Origin: Megalonaias nervosa
Lineage: Eukaryota; Mollusca; Bivalvia; Unionida; Unionidae
Length of the DNA stretch: 64,000 bases
Reading direction: 5' to 3'
Assembly (NCBI GenBank): GCA_016617855.1
Contig: JAECUM010093656.1
Span: 124,001-188,000, forward strand
Shown here: positions 27,601-42,600 of the stretch, in pieces
Position numbering within the stretch: position 1 is the stretch's first letter
How the letters are laid out: each line of letters begins with the position of its first letter
The notes under the pieces: model-generated
The model's input: only the letters and a program-made list of their open reading frames with translations
What the model was told of the DNA's origin: nothing
Databases searched by the model: none
Translations under genes and position numbers: made by a program

Positions 27601-30600
27601 ACATGTCTAATGATAAGTCAGACAAAATATGTGTCTAATGACAAGTCAGACAAAATACATGTCTAATGATAAGTCAGATCAAATACATGTCTAATGATAA
27701 GTCAGACAAAATACATGTCTAATGATAAGTCAGACAAAATACATGTCAAATGATAAGTCTGACAAAATACATGTCTAATGATAGGTCAGACAAAATACAT
27801 GTCTAATGATAAGTCAGACAAAATACATGTCTAATGATAGGTCAGACAAAATACATGTCTAATGATAAGTCAGACAAAATACATGTCTAATGATAGGTCA
27901 GACTAAAGAATATCTGCTGAAGACTCAGATAATATTTATTAATTCCACCATCTTCCTTCTGTTTAAAGCTATGTTAGTCCATTTATTAACTGCACCATCT
28001 TCCTTCTGTTTAAAGCTAATGTTAGTCCATTTATTAATTGCACCATCTTCCTTCTGTTTAAAGCTAATGTTAGTCCATTTATTAATTCCGCCATCTTCCT
28101 TCTATTTAAAGCTAATGTTAGTCCATTTATTAATTGCACCATCTTCCTTCTATTTAAAGCTAATGTTAGTACATTTATTAATTGCACCATCTTCCTTCTA
28201 TTTAAAGCTAATGTTAGTCCATTTATTAATTGCACCATCTTCCTTCTGTTTAAAGCTAATGTTAGTCCATTTATTAATTGCACCATCTTCCCTCTATTTA
28301 AAGCTAATGTTAGTCCATTTATTAATTGCACCATCTTCCTTCTGTTTAAAGCTAATGTTAGTCCATTTATTAATTGCACCATCTTCCCTCTATCTAAAGC
28401 TAATGTTAGTACATTTATTAATTCCGCCATCTTCCTTCTGTTTAAAGCTAATGTTAGTCCATTTATTAATTCCATCATCTTCCTTCTATTTAAAGCTAAT
28501 GTTAGTCCATTTATTAATTGCACCATCTCCCTTCTGTTTAAAGCTAATGTTAGTCCATTTATTAATTGCACCATCTTCCTTCTGTTTAAAGCTAATGTTA
28601 GTCCATTTATTAATTGCACCATCTTCCTTCTATTTAAAGCTAATGTTAGTACATTTATTAATTGCACCATCTTCCTTCTGTTTAAAGCTAATGTTAGTCC
28701 ATTTATTAATTCCCTCATCTTCCTTCTATTTAAACCCAATGGAGTCCAGACTGTTCTCTTTCTCTGCTTATTGAGTAAACATTTTGTTGCAGGCTTATTC
28801 ACAACAGCTGACCCACAGGGGCTTGTAACCTAACTTACAATATACCGATAAATTAATCTGTACTATATATAATAACCCCTTTATCATGTGACCTATTTAA
28901 GAATAACACTGATATCTCAGACAACACTTCAAGTAATATAATAATTTTAGGATCAATATTTAGCTCATAGATTCAACTTTTCAATCAAAGTTGGTTCCTA
29001 TCCTACCATTAAGGAACACCTGCCCATTTTCCAACATTACCACGCGACATGACCATGATTATGCCCACTTAATATGAAAGAGCAACAGCTCTCTCATTGG
29101 TCAACTGAAAATGAGGTTATCAGTAGACACTGCACAATTTTTGGTTATACTGTGTGAATTAACCATAAGCCATTACTAAAAACCACACAATCAACTGATC
29201 ATGATATTCTAAAAGATAGTTCCATAAGCAGTACATCTAATAAATAGGGTTAAAATATCAATATGGCAGAATCTGGAATAATACAAACTGCAATATGGCA
29301 GTGTACCAATACATACTGATCAATCAACATATTGTTACACTGGGCTATTATTTACAAGTCAAATAAAATCTGTCTCCTGACATGCGGATAATTGGCATTT
29401 TAATAAGTTTTAAAAGTGTACAATGAAAAAAATTACCTCATCATCATCTTTATGTTTTCTTCTTTCTCTGTCCTTGTCCTCCTCATCCCTATGTCGACGT
29501 CGTTTGTCCTGATCCTCCTCAATCCTATGTCGACGCCGTTTCTCATCATCATCATTCCTCCTCCTACTACTATCAATATCTTCATCTCTATGTCTGCGTC
29601 TCTGTTCTTTATCATCATCATCTACATCTTTTTGGTGTCTTCTTTTCCTATCATCCTCATCGCGATGTCGGCTTTTACTTTGTTCATCTTCTTTCGTACC
29701 TTTCAGTCGTTCATCATCACCCCGACCTCTCTGTAATACCAACACAAAAATTTACAACTACATGTTTAACTCTTCATCCCATACTGTAGATGTAACTCAT
29801 CATACTGTACTACCTGGTCTATCATGTGCTGCAGTAAGATAATGCAAATGACCATGTATGCCTGGGTTCGGTGACTGAGTGGTTTATTAGTACTGACATT
29901 TTTCCTGCATGAATAGTTAATACAGCACACAAACTGTTCATTTTTCACCATATACCCCTCTTACTCGATAACAGGGCGCACAGGTGAGGGTGCATGATAG
30001 AGGGAGATTCCAATTCTGAATAACAGTTGAGAGAAAATGGGGTGGCATGCAGGCAACATTTGGTGACACCTGAGTCTTAATATACCCAAGTATTATAAAA
30101 TCCACTCTTTTTCATAAGCCTTCGGCCTCACATGTATAAGTTAGCATTTTCACCCAAGCACTTGCTTCAGAGATGCTCTTTCAAGAAAAATTATGTATTT
30201 TAATTGGCTGAGGTAAATAATCTGTTGATTTGTCATGTCTACATGCCAAGAAAACCATTAATCATCAACAGTTAACAAATAAATTGTGATTAGTTGCAGA
30301 GGAAGCAATTAATTAGGTTTTCAGAGAAGTACTAGAGGTCATTACCATGGCAACTGGCTGACTCTTTTCATCTTTGTCTAAAAGCAGGAATGTCACATTT
30401 TGAAAGATCAAACTGAGACCAAATTAAAAATTGAAAAGAAAACAACCTGAGGGGAGTTTTTAATTGTAAAAAAATATAATGAAAACAACCTAACAGGGCT
30501 TTTTTAATTGGTATGTCTTAGTGTTGCCACTAATATTCATTTAACAATCTTGTCAATTCATTACTATTTCAATGTATATTGTGTTATCAATAGGGCTGTC

Positions 30601-33600
30601 CAGCAAGCTATAAATACTTTATCGTGTTCATCTTGGACACCATTTTTGTTTAGGACCATCTACATATCATAACAAATCTTTAGGTGAAAACACATGTCAA
30701 TACGACTTTCCATTCAGGAAGAATCATGATAACAAGATTTTCAAGATGGCTGTTGTGGCAGCCAAATTGGACATCAGATTGGAACCATTTTCACTGAGAA
30801 CCAATTCAATAACGTAAGTCTTACTGAAAACCACATTTTGATTTGACCATCCATTCTAGAGAAGTGGCAATAATAATATTTCCAAAATGACTGCTTTGGT
30901 GGCCATATTGGATGTTCAAGCAGCAGCATTTAGGACCAAATGGATACATGAGATGCATGTGTTATGTAAAGTTTCCAGGCAGTACTCAAAGTAGTTTAGG
31001 AGGAGTAAAATGGACCGATGGACATCAGACAATAGATCACACCATAAGTACTTTATGGTCTATGACGAGTAGAGCTAAAAATGCTGAGTTTACTATCTTC
31101 TTTTTGTTTCGAAGCATATTCAATTTTTCAAAGAAAAAAGGTAATGTACTTTCTTTTATTCTGATTTTGCAGTCATTTTCTACAGGCATGTGCGATTGGA
31201 TAATTTATTTTCAACAGTGTAATATCATTGACATTCGTCATGTGCACTGACCCTTTTTAAGAACAACACACTTCCTGGTTCTCAAAACACAACCACCACT
31301 GTCTGGAAGGTTTGCAGATATGCATTACATAAATAATTTCATCGAAAACAACATCAAATTTTATCTTAACTGAATTATTAAAATTAAAATTATTTTAAGT
31401 AATCCCTCTAAAAATGAGTCAGTCAAATACTGTCCGTGAGTTCTGGGACACACACACTAACAAGCTCTCATTGCCCTAGATGATCACTCTATATGTATGC
31501 TGTAAGGGACTTCCCTTCCTTCCTGCCTTTATTCCTTCATTCATCATCAATAAATAAACAACTGACTGGGCTAATAAACTGACTGGGCTAATAAATGATT
31601 GGGAAGTGAATTAGTGAGTACAGATTAACAAGTCAATGTAACTTTTTAGAAATGATTCAAATTTCATTATAAATTTATGCTAATGCAATACAGTATTTTG
31701 CACTGTCTTCCCTGAGGACTCAGACAGATTTTTAAAAAATGTTGTTATTTTCATTGTCTCATTTTCTCTTTTTGGGGTTTTACTTATTAAATGAAGGATC
31801 TCTTGTCACATGATCAAAATTAAAAATATGCAATCCCATAATAATAATAATAATGGAACAATTAAACTGAAAACTTGAATACATTCAAATTGCAGAACAT
31901 TTAGGATTAAAAGTATTCCAACTTTCAAAGAATATGAATTCTGCAGATCTCTTTCCTGCTCAATTCTCAGAAATGGAGGTTAAATGAAGAAAAAAAACAA
32001 CACAAATACTGCTGGAAAAGTGATACCTTAGTTTCACCACAGAAACTAGAAGGCAGCATGTGAAGTCATATGCCAGGACATTACAATGTATGACACTTAC
32101 AAATGCTATTTCTTTCCAATCACTTTTGCCTGTCTTTTCCCGCTTCTCTCTTCTTTCTCTCCGTAACCTCTCCCTCTCCTCCTGAAATTAATTTATGCCA
32201 GGTTATCCAATTTTTAATCTTCACTATTATAAACTTATTTAAACTGAGCATGATTTTAAGTGTAAATATTTTAATTTATTACCTAGGAATGTCTTTCTAT
32301 TTTAGAACACATAGCTCTCAATACAGTAATATCCTTTCATCATGTCCAAATCAATTCCTGAAAAAGGTGTAATTTTATTTATATAACAGTGAATATTCAA
32401 TATGTTCTGACAACATGTGTAAAGCACGTCAGTGGCTCAGGTATTGGTGTTGAGTGGTCTTCGAGCTGACAACATGTGTAAAGTTCTTGAGACAGCTCAG
32501 GTATTGATGTTGAGTGGTCTTCGAGCTGACGACGTGTAAAGTACTTGAGATGGCTCAGGTACTGATGCTGAGTGGCCCTTGAGCTGATATGTGTAAAATA
32601 GTTGAGATGGATCAAGTACTGGTGTTGTGTGGTCTTTAAAGCTGGAATGTAATAGTCTGTAGATACAAAAGCATTTGATAGTAATGTAACATACTTGATA
32701 TGTACCTCAGTAAACCCTGGTTTGATCTGTCTTATGTTTCTACTTCAGGTCTTTACAAATTTTATAAAAGTAAGAGCAAACTGACCAAAAACCTGAACTT
32801 GTCCCAAGGAGATCTGAGCTTGCCCCAAGGAGATTTGAGCTTGCCACAAAATATAACAACATAATATCAGAACTAAACTGAAATAAAATATAACAAAATA
32901 AATATGTGATGTTTTCTGGTAATCACATTATATTTATTTTATGAATAAAGAACTTTTGTTTTTATTTATTTTGTTTTCACATTAAAACCATATGCCAAGA
33001 ATTACGTTATCAAATAAGATAAATGTAATAGTGCGGGAGATAAATCTGTAGATGAGAAATAGAGGGGCTGAATGCATACATGACTAGAAGCTGAATGCAT
33101 ACATGACTAGAAGAGCAAAAAGCTGACACACAAAAATACAGGCAGATAAATGGATAGATAAGACAGATTAAACAGAAAACAATTTTTTAAAACAAATAGC
33201 CAGATTTTTAAAAGACACAGAGTGAGAGCTCTAGGCAAAACACAATCTACTGAAAAAAATGAAACATAACCAGGAACAAAAATGTATCATGGTTTTAATA
33301 TAACATTTTTCTTATCTACTCTTTTAGATTTATCTGTGTTTGTCAAGTGTCCTTTATTGTGTCTAACATGCTACCACACTCCTCTCTTTACCTATATGAA
33401 TACTATTAAAAGCTTGACATTTTGGTAATTTGTTTTTTAAAAAGACAACTGAATGACTTGATAGTATATTTTTATCCATTTACTTAACAATTAGCACCTA
33501 GTTTGGAAAAATTCATAAATTAAATTACCAACTATTTATTCCTATTCATCCGAACCTTCTTCAAATAATAAATATTTACATTACATGTATCACATCTTCA

Positions 33601-36600
33601 AATAAAACAACCTGAAACTGGTCTTGACACTAACTACATGAAGGAAATAAAAGAGACTCTCTTACAGTGTATAAAGCAAAATAAAAGATTCACAGATAAA
33701 AGAAACAGTATGTAAGAGAAGAATGCAGCATATATTAAATGCAAAATAAAGATGTTGATCTATGTGTGGCAAGATCACAGAGTATAAACCTTGCAGAACA
33801 TCAAGCATTATAAACTGAACATGATCTTGATTTCTCAATTTTTTGGACTTTCTTGTTGGAAAATATTTTTAATACATTTAAGTTTCAATAAGGATGAGCA
33901 GTTGCCTGATTAAACAGTACTTTTATTTTCTTCCACCAAAAGGACAAATCATTTGACCATGACCTTGAAAACAGAACCCCAAAGGAAGGATAAATGACAT
34001 CTAATGATATATACAAGAGTCGTATATAGATGACATATCCCCTACATAACTTATGTAAAGACTGTACCATATGGTCCCAAAGCACTTATGTAAAGACTGT
34101 ACTGTATGGTCCCCCAGCACTTATGTCAAGACTGTAACGTATGCTCCCACAGCACTTATGTAAAGATCCTTACTGTAAGTACCATATGATCCCACAGCAC
34201 TTATGTAAAACCCCATGGTCATACAGCACTTATGTAAAGACCCAATGGTCATACAGCACTTATGTAAAACCCCATGGTCATACAACACTTATGTAAAGAC
34301 CCCTACCGTATGTACCCCATGGTCATACAGCACTTATGTAAAGACCCCATGGTCATACAGCATTTATGTAAAACTCCATGGTCATACAGCACTTATGTAA
34401 AGACCCAATGGTCATACAGCACTTATGTAAAACCCCATGGTCATACAACACTTATGTAAAGACCCCTACCGTATGTACCCCATGGCCATACAGCACTTAT
34501 GTAAAGACCCCATGGTCATACAGCATTTATGTAAAACTCCATGGTCATACAGCACTTACATAAAGACCCCTACTGTATGTACCCTATGGTCATACAGCAC
34601 TTATGTAAAGACCCCTACTGTATGTACCCTCTCATCCACAGCACTTACGTAAAGATGCCTACTGCATGTAACCTGGTCCCATAGCACTTATGTAAAGACC
34701 CTTACTGCTAAATCCTATGGTCCTACATCCTTTATGGTCCTAAAACACTTATGTGAAGACCCCTACTGTATGTATCCTATGGTCCCATAGCACTTTTGTA
34801 AAGACCCCTGCTGTATGTACCCATTGGTCCCACAGCACTTTTGTAAACACCCCTGCTGTATGTACCCACTGGTCCCACAGCACTTTTGTAAACACCCCTG
34901 CTGTATATACCCTATGATCACACAGCACTTATGTAAAAAAAAACTACTGTATGTATTATTGCAGGACCACAGACAATCAAAGAATTTTAAAAAGTATAAT
35001 CATCAAAGAATGAAAAATCCCATGTACTATAATATCTTTCTGAATATTCAGTGCAAAAAGTACACAACTGCACTTCTTTTTCCAGATCATATTTCAGCCA
35101 GCCATATTTCTATTCCCAAGATTTCTTACTCTTTTCTCTTAAAATCACACTCTTTCTTTAGCATCATCTAATTTTGGTGATAGCCACACACACTGCTAGA
35201 ACTTTATATTTGATATAATTCTACATTATTCATCAAGTCTCTGAACACGATCTTTTCTAACTGGCCATGTTTTAGAATGTTATCCTAGACCATCTTATAT
35301 GGTCTATATTGAAAAGTTAGTTAAATGGGCATAGGTACCAAGCTAGTTTGGCATGTGTGCTGACTGTACTGAAATTGGCAAAATGGGACTGGGTACCAAA
35401 CTAGTTTGTATGCGCTGACTGTACTGAAATTGGTGAAATGGGACTGGGTACCAAACTAGTTTGTATGCGCCGACTGTACTGAAATTGGTGAAATGGGACT
35501 GAGTACCAAACTAGTCTGGAATGTTTGCTGGCTGCACTGAAATTGGTCCAATGGGACTGGGTTCCAAACTAGTCTGGCATATTTGCTGACTGCACTAAAA
35601 TTGGTGAAATGGGACTGGGTACCAAGCTAGTTTGTGTATGTACTGATAATCATCACCCTTATTTAACTTATGAGTGGGAAATGCCACCATTTCTGCCACT
35701 GACATTCACTGTATCTTGTCAACTTCTTGGATTTGGCAGGTACTCAATTCACAATGAACAGATGAATTAACTATATAAGGTAATGTCATCCCATGTTTTA
35801 TGAGATCCATTTGTCTTAACAGATCCATCTGTCTTAATAGATACATATGTCCTAATAAATACATCTGACAGAAGACCACATTTTAACTTATGATAGCAAC
35901 CAGTGGAACTTTTTAACTAAAAGATTTGTGAGGACTGGGGTTTTATTGATTTCACTGTAAATACTGATTGGCAGATTACTGCTAATTTCAATCCCAGAAA
36001 TGTGTGATGGAAAATTATAAGGACTGACATGTGACCATGACTTAAGACAGGGTAACAAAGTAAACCTAGTTTATTCCATTTTATCTCAAATGTAGGGCAG
36101 AAAGAAAAGTGTAAGGGCAAATAAAAATACTGACTTGTGCCCATGACCTTTAAGATAAATAAAAAATCCTGATTTATGTGCCCTTTTTAAGCCTATACTG
36201 ATTTATGTGCCCTTTTAAGCCTATTTCAAAGGGAATATCTATATTATGTACATTTAACTAGGTTTCAATTTTGTGGCACCAATGTTTGAGGTCTGAGCAA
36301 TCAGAGATCAATTAAAATCATTTCTGAGCTGCAAAAAGTAATGATAATAACTATAAAACCGTACATACATGACTCTGTTCTGATTATCATGAAAATAAAC
36401 TGACAAAGGGCTCCAATCGGACATTAGCAAGTTAAAACATCGCTAGTTACACCTCTGAAATGCTTGTAAATTGCTGAATGTTTTGGGTGGAAAATATTAC
36501 AACCATCAAAATTTTGCAAGTACTGAAAAAAAAGTTAATTTTGAGCCTTGTGACAGTGATCTCTGTTTATCCCTTAACTCATTAAGTTAGAAAATCTTCT

Positions 36601-39600
36601 AATGGTGAAATGTAACGTAATAAAATTCATCCAGTCATCTCAAACAACATTAAAGATTGGAAATGAAAGTTATGGATGGATTGATGGATGAATGAATAGA
36701 CATATGGAAAACACTGCATCATCTAACAGAATTATACACTAGCTTTCATAAGTACAATCTTTTTCGTAAACACCAACAAGTCTTGTGATAACATCCAAAC
36801 AATATTTTTCACAGGAATCTTCATGACCTGAATCGAAAGAAGATAAATGAAATAAAAACAACAAGCCCAATATATTACAGATTTGTTAAAATACGTTTGA
36901 AAAACATACCTCTGTTAGATTGACATCAACATCTTTTTTTTCCTGCAAATGCAAATAAGTGTGTGTCAACAACCACAGCAAAGAGGTTAATACAAAGGCA
37001 AAAACAGTCACATCAGCAATTTGTTAAAGTTGCAATTTTTATACCAAACACTGACACATAATAATGCAATTCACAACAAAATAAACACAACTATGCGATT
37101 CCTTATTTTGGCTCCAGAATATAGAAACATCTTGAATTTACCTTACAAGATACAAAATATACAAAAAAGGGCCCGTTAATGGGGCTGATGCTCTATTGGC
37201 TGAAAACATCAATTCTTCATTTTAACTGTCAAGTTTTGAAACCATCTCTGATATTCTTGAGTGAAAAGATTCTCAAATTAGTCCCTATGGGTGCCATATC
37301 GGATGTAAGATTGGCACCATTTCCATTTAGAGCAAACTGGACACCATCAGAAGAGTTTCTGTGAAAACCCCATTTTCATTTAGAGCAAACTGGACACCAA
37401 CAGAAGAGTTTCTGTGAAAACCCCATTTTCATATCCCCATCCAGTCAGAAGAATTAGTAAATCATTATTTTCACTGTGGCAGCCATATTTGAGGTCAGAT
37501 CAGCAAGGCAATCCTTATAATTAAGGATCAACTAGAAAACCCCATGTCAATATGACTTTCCATTTAGATGGAGCAGCAATATCAAGAATTTCAAGATGGC
37601 TGCCATGGTGGCCATACTGGCTGTCAGATTGGCACTAACAAGATATCATAAGGAAGACTTCTGGTGAAAGACTTTCCGTCGAGAAGGAATAGCAATAAGA
37701 TTTTCAAAATGGTCACTGTGGCAGCCATAATGGATATCAGACTGACAATGTCTAAATTTGTATTTAAGAAAAACCAGACACCGTAAGAAGTCTTCTGTTG
37801 AAAACCCCATGCAGATAACAAGATTTTCAAAATGGCTGCTCTGGTGGCCATACTGGATGTCTGAGCAAGACCATTTTCATTTAGGACCAATTAGACCATG
37901 GAATGAATTTTTTGTGAAAAGTTTCATGGTAATCCTCCAAGTAGTTTTGGAAGAGTAGTGATAACACATTTGTGCTAAAAGATAGGTGGGTGAGAGAAAA
38001 TGGACAACAGGCCATCCCATAATTTCTCCTGGTCTACCAACAGTAGTGGTAAGAAAGCCAAAAGAAGCTTCTTCAAGACGATCAGACAGTCATGCATTTT
38101 TGTAAAGACACAATACTGTGAATTTTAATTCTTGTCCTTCAAAAGTCAAGCAAAATTGTAGTTTACCATCATCTATTTAGGTCAAGATAATATTCAAACA
38201 ATCATGCTTTCTGTAAATATATGATTGAGATTGTGAATTCTTATGACTGAGAAATCAAAGGACATAATGGATAATGATCCACTTTACTTTAAGATAAAAG
38301 AGCTCTGCAAAGTGCTGTATCTCTTCTGCAAAGCACTATCTTTTTGGCAAAGCACTGTATCATTTCTGCAAAGCACTGTATCATTTCTGCAAAGTCCTGT
38401 ATCTTCTGCAAACTGCACTATGCAGTTTGTTCTCTGACTTTCAAAACATTTTGGCTCAAAATGTTATGATGCTGGTGACAATCACTGCTATTTGTTGGAA
38501 AAGTGATCTTTTATTTCACTACCTGTTAATGCAATGGGAACACATAAAATTTACCATTGTCAATTCTTGAGATTAATAAATCACAAACAAAACATGATGG
38601 GTTAAGGTTATCTACATAGTCCAGAATAAAAGCACCTCAAAACACATACAACATCAACAACATTAAAATTTCACAATTTTTAAAAAGTCATTTAACAAAT
38701 GACCATCACAGCCCAAGATGAAAAAAAAAAAAAATCTTGAGCAAAAGCCAAACAAAAAAAAATCCTGTTAGTCAAATTTAGTAAGTTCAACATCACTTTT
38801 CCAAGGAAATTAAAATACCTCGTCCTTGTTTTTTGAGGATCGTCTGTCATCATCTCTGGGTTGTCTTCTCTTGTCATCATCTTCATCACGATGTCTGCGT
38901 CTCTCTGAAAATCAAATTAAACTTTCAAGCAACAACTGCAAAGGATTTACAAATTACAAAAATACTGCAAGATATTACCCAAACCATCCTGACTGAAACT
39001 GCTGCATCAACTCAATTAATCCATTCAAGATATTATATTGTGTTGATAGTCGAATTAATGGAAGCATGGCATTATAGTAAAATCATAAATGTCAAATGGA
39101 TAAGTGTCTTTACTATACACTATGTTAATGGTATCCACACCAAATTATTTATTATCTAGTGTCTTTATGTCGTCATACAGGACTAGAGTTTAAGGAGTGG
39201 GGCTGATTTTCTTTATGTCATCATGCAGATTTTCTGAGGAAGGGGAACTTTGTCTTCAGAGTGGCCATCCTTGACCTTCCTGTCTACTACATACCTGTCT
39301 ACTACATACCTGTCTACTACATACCTGTCTACTACATACCTGTCAATCTGTATGGGTTACCTGTAATTTGTATGGTTTTTTGTCATTTTCGTGGTTGTAC
39401 AGCCGTACAACCATTTTGTACATTTTTCTTATAAAACTTCACATATTTTTTAAAAAAAGTTTTACAGATTTTTTTTTTGTTAATCCCTGAAGTCTGGATG
39501 TAATATTTTTTTAAAACTGAGCACAATCCAGAATCTTTTTTAGCTCTTTGCAAGCAATGCTGGGATAAATCGAATATGCTTTGGAAAGTGATGGAAGCCA

Positions 39601-42600
39601 GGAATGACAAAATTGGGTTAAGTTGAAGTATCCTTCTCTAACGAAATAAATAAAAATATATAATACTGAAGAAAGTGTTTAGATGGCTTTGTTTCATTCA
39701 AGACTCTTATGATCCTTTTAACCAATTTTGGTATTCCCAGATTCCATCGCATTCCAGCCAACTGAAATGTAGGCTAACGGAACTTGCAAACATGTCCATT
39801 TGCTTGTGTGGGAATCTGAATTTATTAGGAAAAAGACATCAATGTAAGTAAAGTCTGACTAAAACATTGTAACTTTAATTTGTAGAAAAGTGCAGATATG
39901 GGATGCCAAGTGTGTGACATATTCCTGAAAAATTGATCTATTGTTCCAATGTTAATCGACATCGGAACATGCTACACAGTGCTGTTATTGGCAGTAAGAC
40001 TTCGTCATCCAAAAAACAAATATCAGGTCAAGGTCATACATTGTAGGACTAAGGGTTTATTGGGGAAAAATATAAATATGTAATAATGAGACTCTGATAA
40101 ATCTGAAGAAGTTAATATTACAAATGAACAATCATTTTTCAAAATACCTTGCACATTTTTTTTTTTTCATACTAGTAGTGACACTTTTATTTTTGAGTTG
40201 CTCCACACCTGGATCATAAAGCACTTAAAGATGAGTTTGCGGATTATTGTATGTTGCCTGATGACTGTGCGCCTGTATTAACAGACCGTCGCCAGAAAAG
40301 GAGCTTGTGTAGCTACTGGCTGGATATTATCAGCCTGACAATTAGTACTGGTGGCATCCACTTCTCAAATCTGAAATTAGTTATTCAGTGACTACTTACC
40401 TTGCCTCACAACAATGCAGACTGTGAAAGATCGTTTTCTAAGATGAAAAAAGTACATACAGATTGTAGGAAGTCCCTGAATTCAGACACTAACATCATTT
40501 TTACAGTGTAAAATAAACACTGACACCTGCTGCATAGACTTTAAAACCTTTGATTACATTTTGAAAAGTGCAAAGGGTGCATATGTTGCATATAACGTGT
40601 GTGTTACAACACACTCAAAATCAAAAGAATGAAATAAAGTTTCAGAGATGTAAATAATTATGTAAATGTGTGTAAAATTAGTTCATTTTATGGCATTTGT
40701 TGTTTTAAAACTGTTGATCTTATATAATGTATGAATGCATTTTTTTGTGTAAGGATTTTTTTGGTCTTTGTAAGGTTTTTATTGGTCTGGCATACAGGTT
40801 TTCATCTCAGGAGGTTGACAGGTATGCTACTATCAATCACCAAAATCACCACCAGTAATCAACATTTGCAGGTTGTGACACAATCCAAAAGACAACACAC
40901 TGGTAATATAAATTTTAGGAGTCTGTATTATTGCTTAAACAACCAATGTTTGATAGTGTAACTATATTTTTGAGGTCATATAAATTATAAAATGAACTAA
41001 ACTTGTTAACAAAGACACACAAAGAAATGTTTTATTAAGCATCTGAAAGAAACATGTCAGAGAAAGGACTGAAATATGAAAACAACTAAAAAAATCATTT
41101 CAGAGGAAGGGCTGAAATATGAAAGCAACTAAAAAAAATCATGTCAGAGAAAGGGCTGAATTATGCAAGCAACTAAAAAAAATCATTTCAGAGAAAGGGC
41201 TGAAATATGAAAGCAACTAAACAAATTGTGTCAGAGGAAGGGCTGAATTATGAAAGCAACTAAAAAGACTGTGTCAGAGTAAGGGCTGAAATATGAAAGC
41301 AACTAAAAAAATCGTGTCAGAGGAAGGGCTTAATTATGAAAGCAACTGTCAAACAAATTATGTACAAGAAAGCCCTGAATTGTGAAAACAACTGAAATGC
41401 CAGAGATAGGGCTGAATTAAGAAATCTAGAAAAAGTACTACCAGTAGATTATGAAAGTAACTAAATGAATAAAGTCAGGGATTGGGCTGAATTAGAAAAG
41501 CAACTAAAAAAGATCATGTCAAAGAAAGAGATGAATAATAAATGCAAATACTATTTAATGATGGGTAATGACAAGAAATGAATAGGAAACAGATCCAGGA
41601 TGGAATAATTCATAGTGCACACCTTTTCTGATTCACTAAATCACTGTACATGCTAAATATTTTTCACTTGTAAAATTCTAATGCCAACAAAGGTCTATCC
41701 ATCTTTCTATGGGATGTCTACAACCAATGTAAAACTCTCTCACACAATAACTCCTAATTAATTAATTTTAAAAAACATTTTTAACCAATTATGAACTAAA
41801 ACAAATTTGCCATAATTGATATTTTAACTTCCTTAGAGAACTTAATTTCTGGGTTCAACAAAGTTTAAAACAGGATTGCCTGCAGGAAAATGAAGGGAAG
41901 ACCATTAACGTTAATTGCCCAATCAAAAAACATCTGAGTTTGATTTTTGCAAAAATATTTACATTTCAATTTGCAATTTAAAACAGCTTGTGCTGAATAG
42001 CCTCAATGAACAGTATAGTCAAACCCGCTTATCTCGACCTCGGTTATCTTGAGAACCCATGTATGTTGAGCATTTTGTTCTGATCCTGAAAAAATCCTTC
42101 TTTGTTATGCTAATTTTCCCTGCTTATCTCGAGCCCTGTTAAGTCGATAACCCCTTATGTCGGGCATAAGTTTTGGTCCGAAGTAACATGTGGACCCACT
42201 TAATTCGACAAAATGCAACTTTTAATGTCCATCTCTGAGAAATTTTACAAGAAATGATCCAGTGTTTCTGCTATTACCAGTACCTCATGCTGGCAAGGAT
42301 GGAAAAAGCCAGTACAAGACCAAATTTTACAGGTACAAATGCTATTCAGTCAATCTCATCAATGCATGGTTTATCACTTGCATAGAGTGGAGAAAATTAT
42401 CAGTAATTTAAACAACACTTTAGAGTAAGGAAACTGAATGAATGCATTTTTTACCTTTACAGAAGCTGCATTCAAAATGGACATTATCACATGTCAACAC
42501 CATGACAATATAGTTCACCCCAAACAGCATCGCGAATTTAATCTTACCCGTAACTCGGAAAATTATCAGGTTAACATCATTAAATGTAGCTAAAAATACC

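Noticed and set aside
27890..28802. 294- and 277-codon frames on opposite strands
   Set aside because: Products of the 48-bp array. Both strands being equally open argues against either.
29416..29736. Plus-strand 106-codon frame rich in Ile/Ser/Phe
   Set aside because: Antisense shadow of DYNC2I1 exon 7.
30346..30377. Possible extra exon on the minus strand (TTTTAG ... [19 protein letters not shown])
   Set aside because: Its 32 nt would break the frame between exons 6 and 7, both in phase 0. It might be an unused or poison exon, but nothing supports inclusion.
30912..31250. 112-codon plus-strand frame
   Set aside because: Begins inside the dispersed AAGATGGCTG-type repeat. No family resemblance.
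39383..39610. 75-codon minus-strand frame
   Set aside because: Lies within the decayed hAT-like element, is poly-Lys/Phe rich from A/T runs, and is unrecognised.
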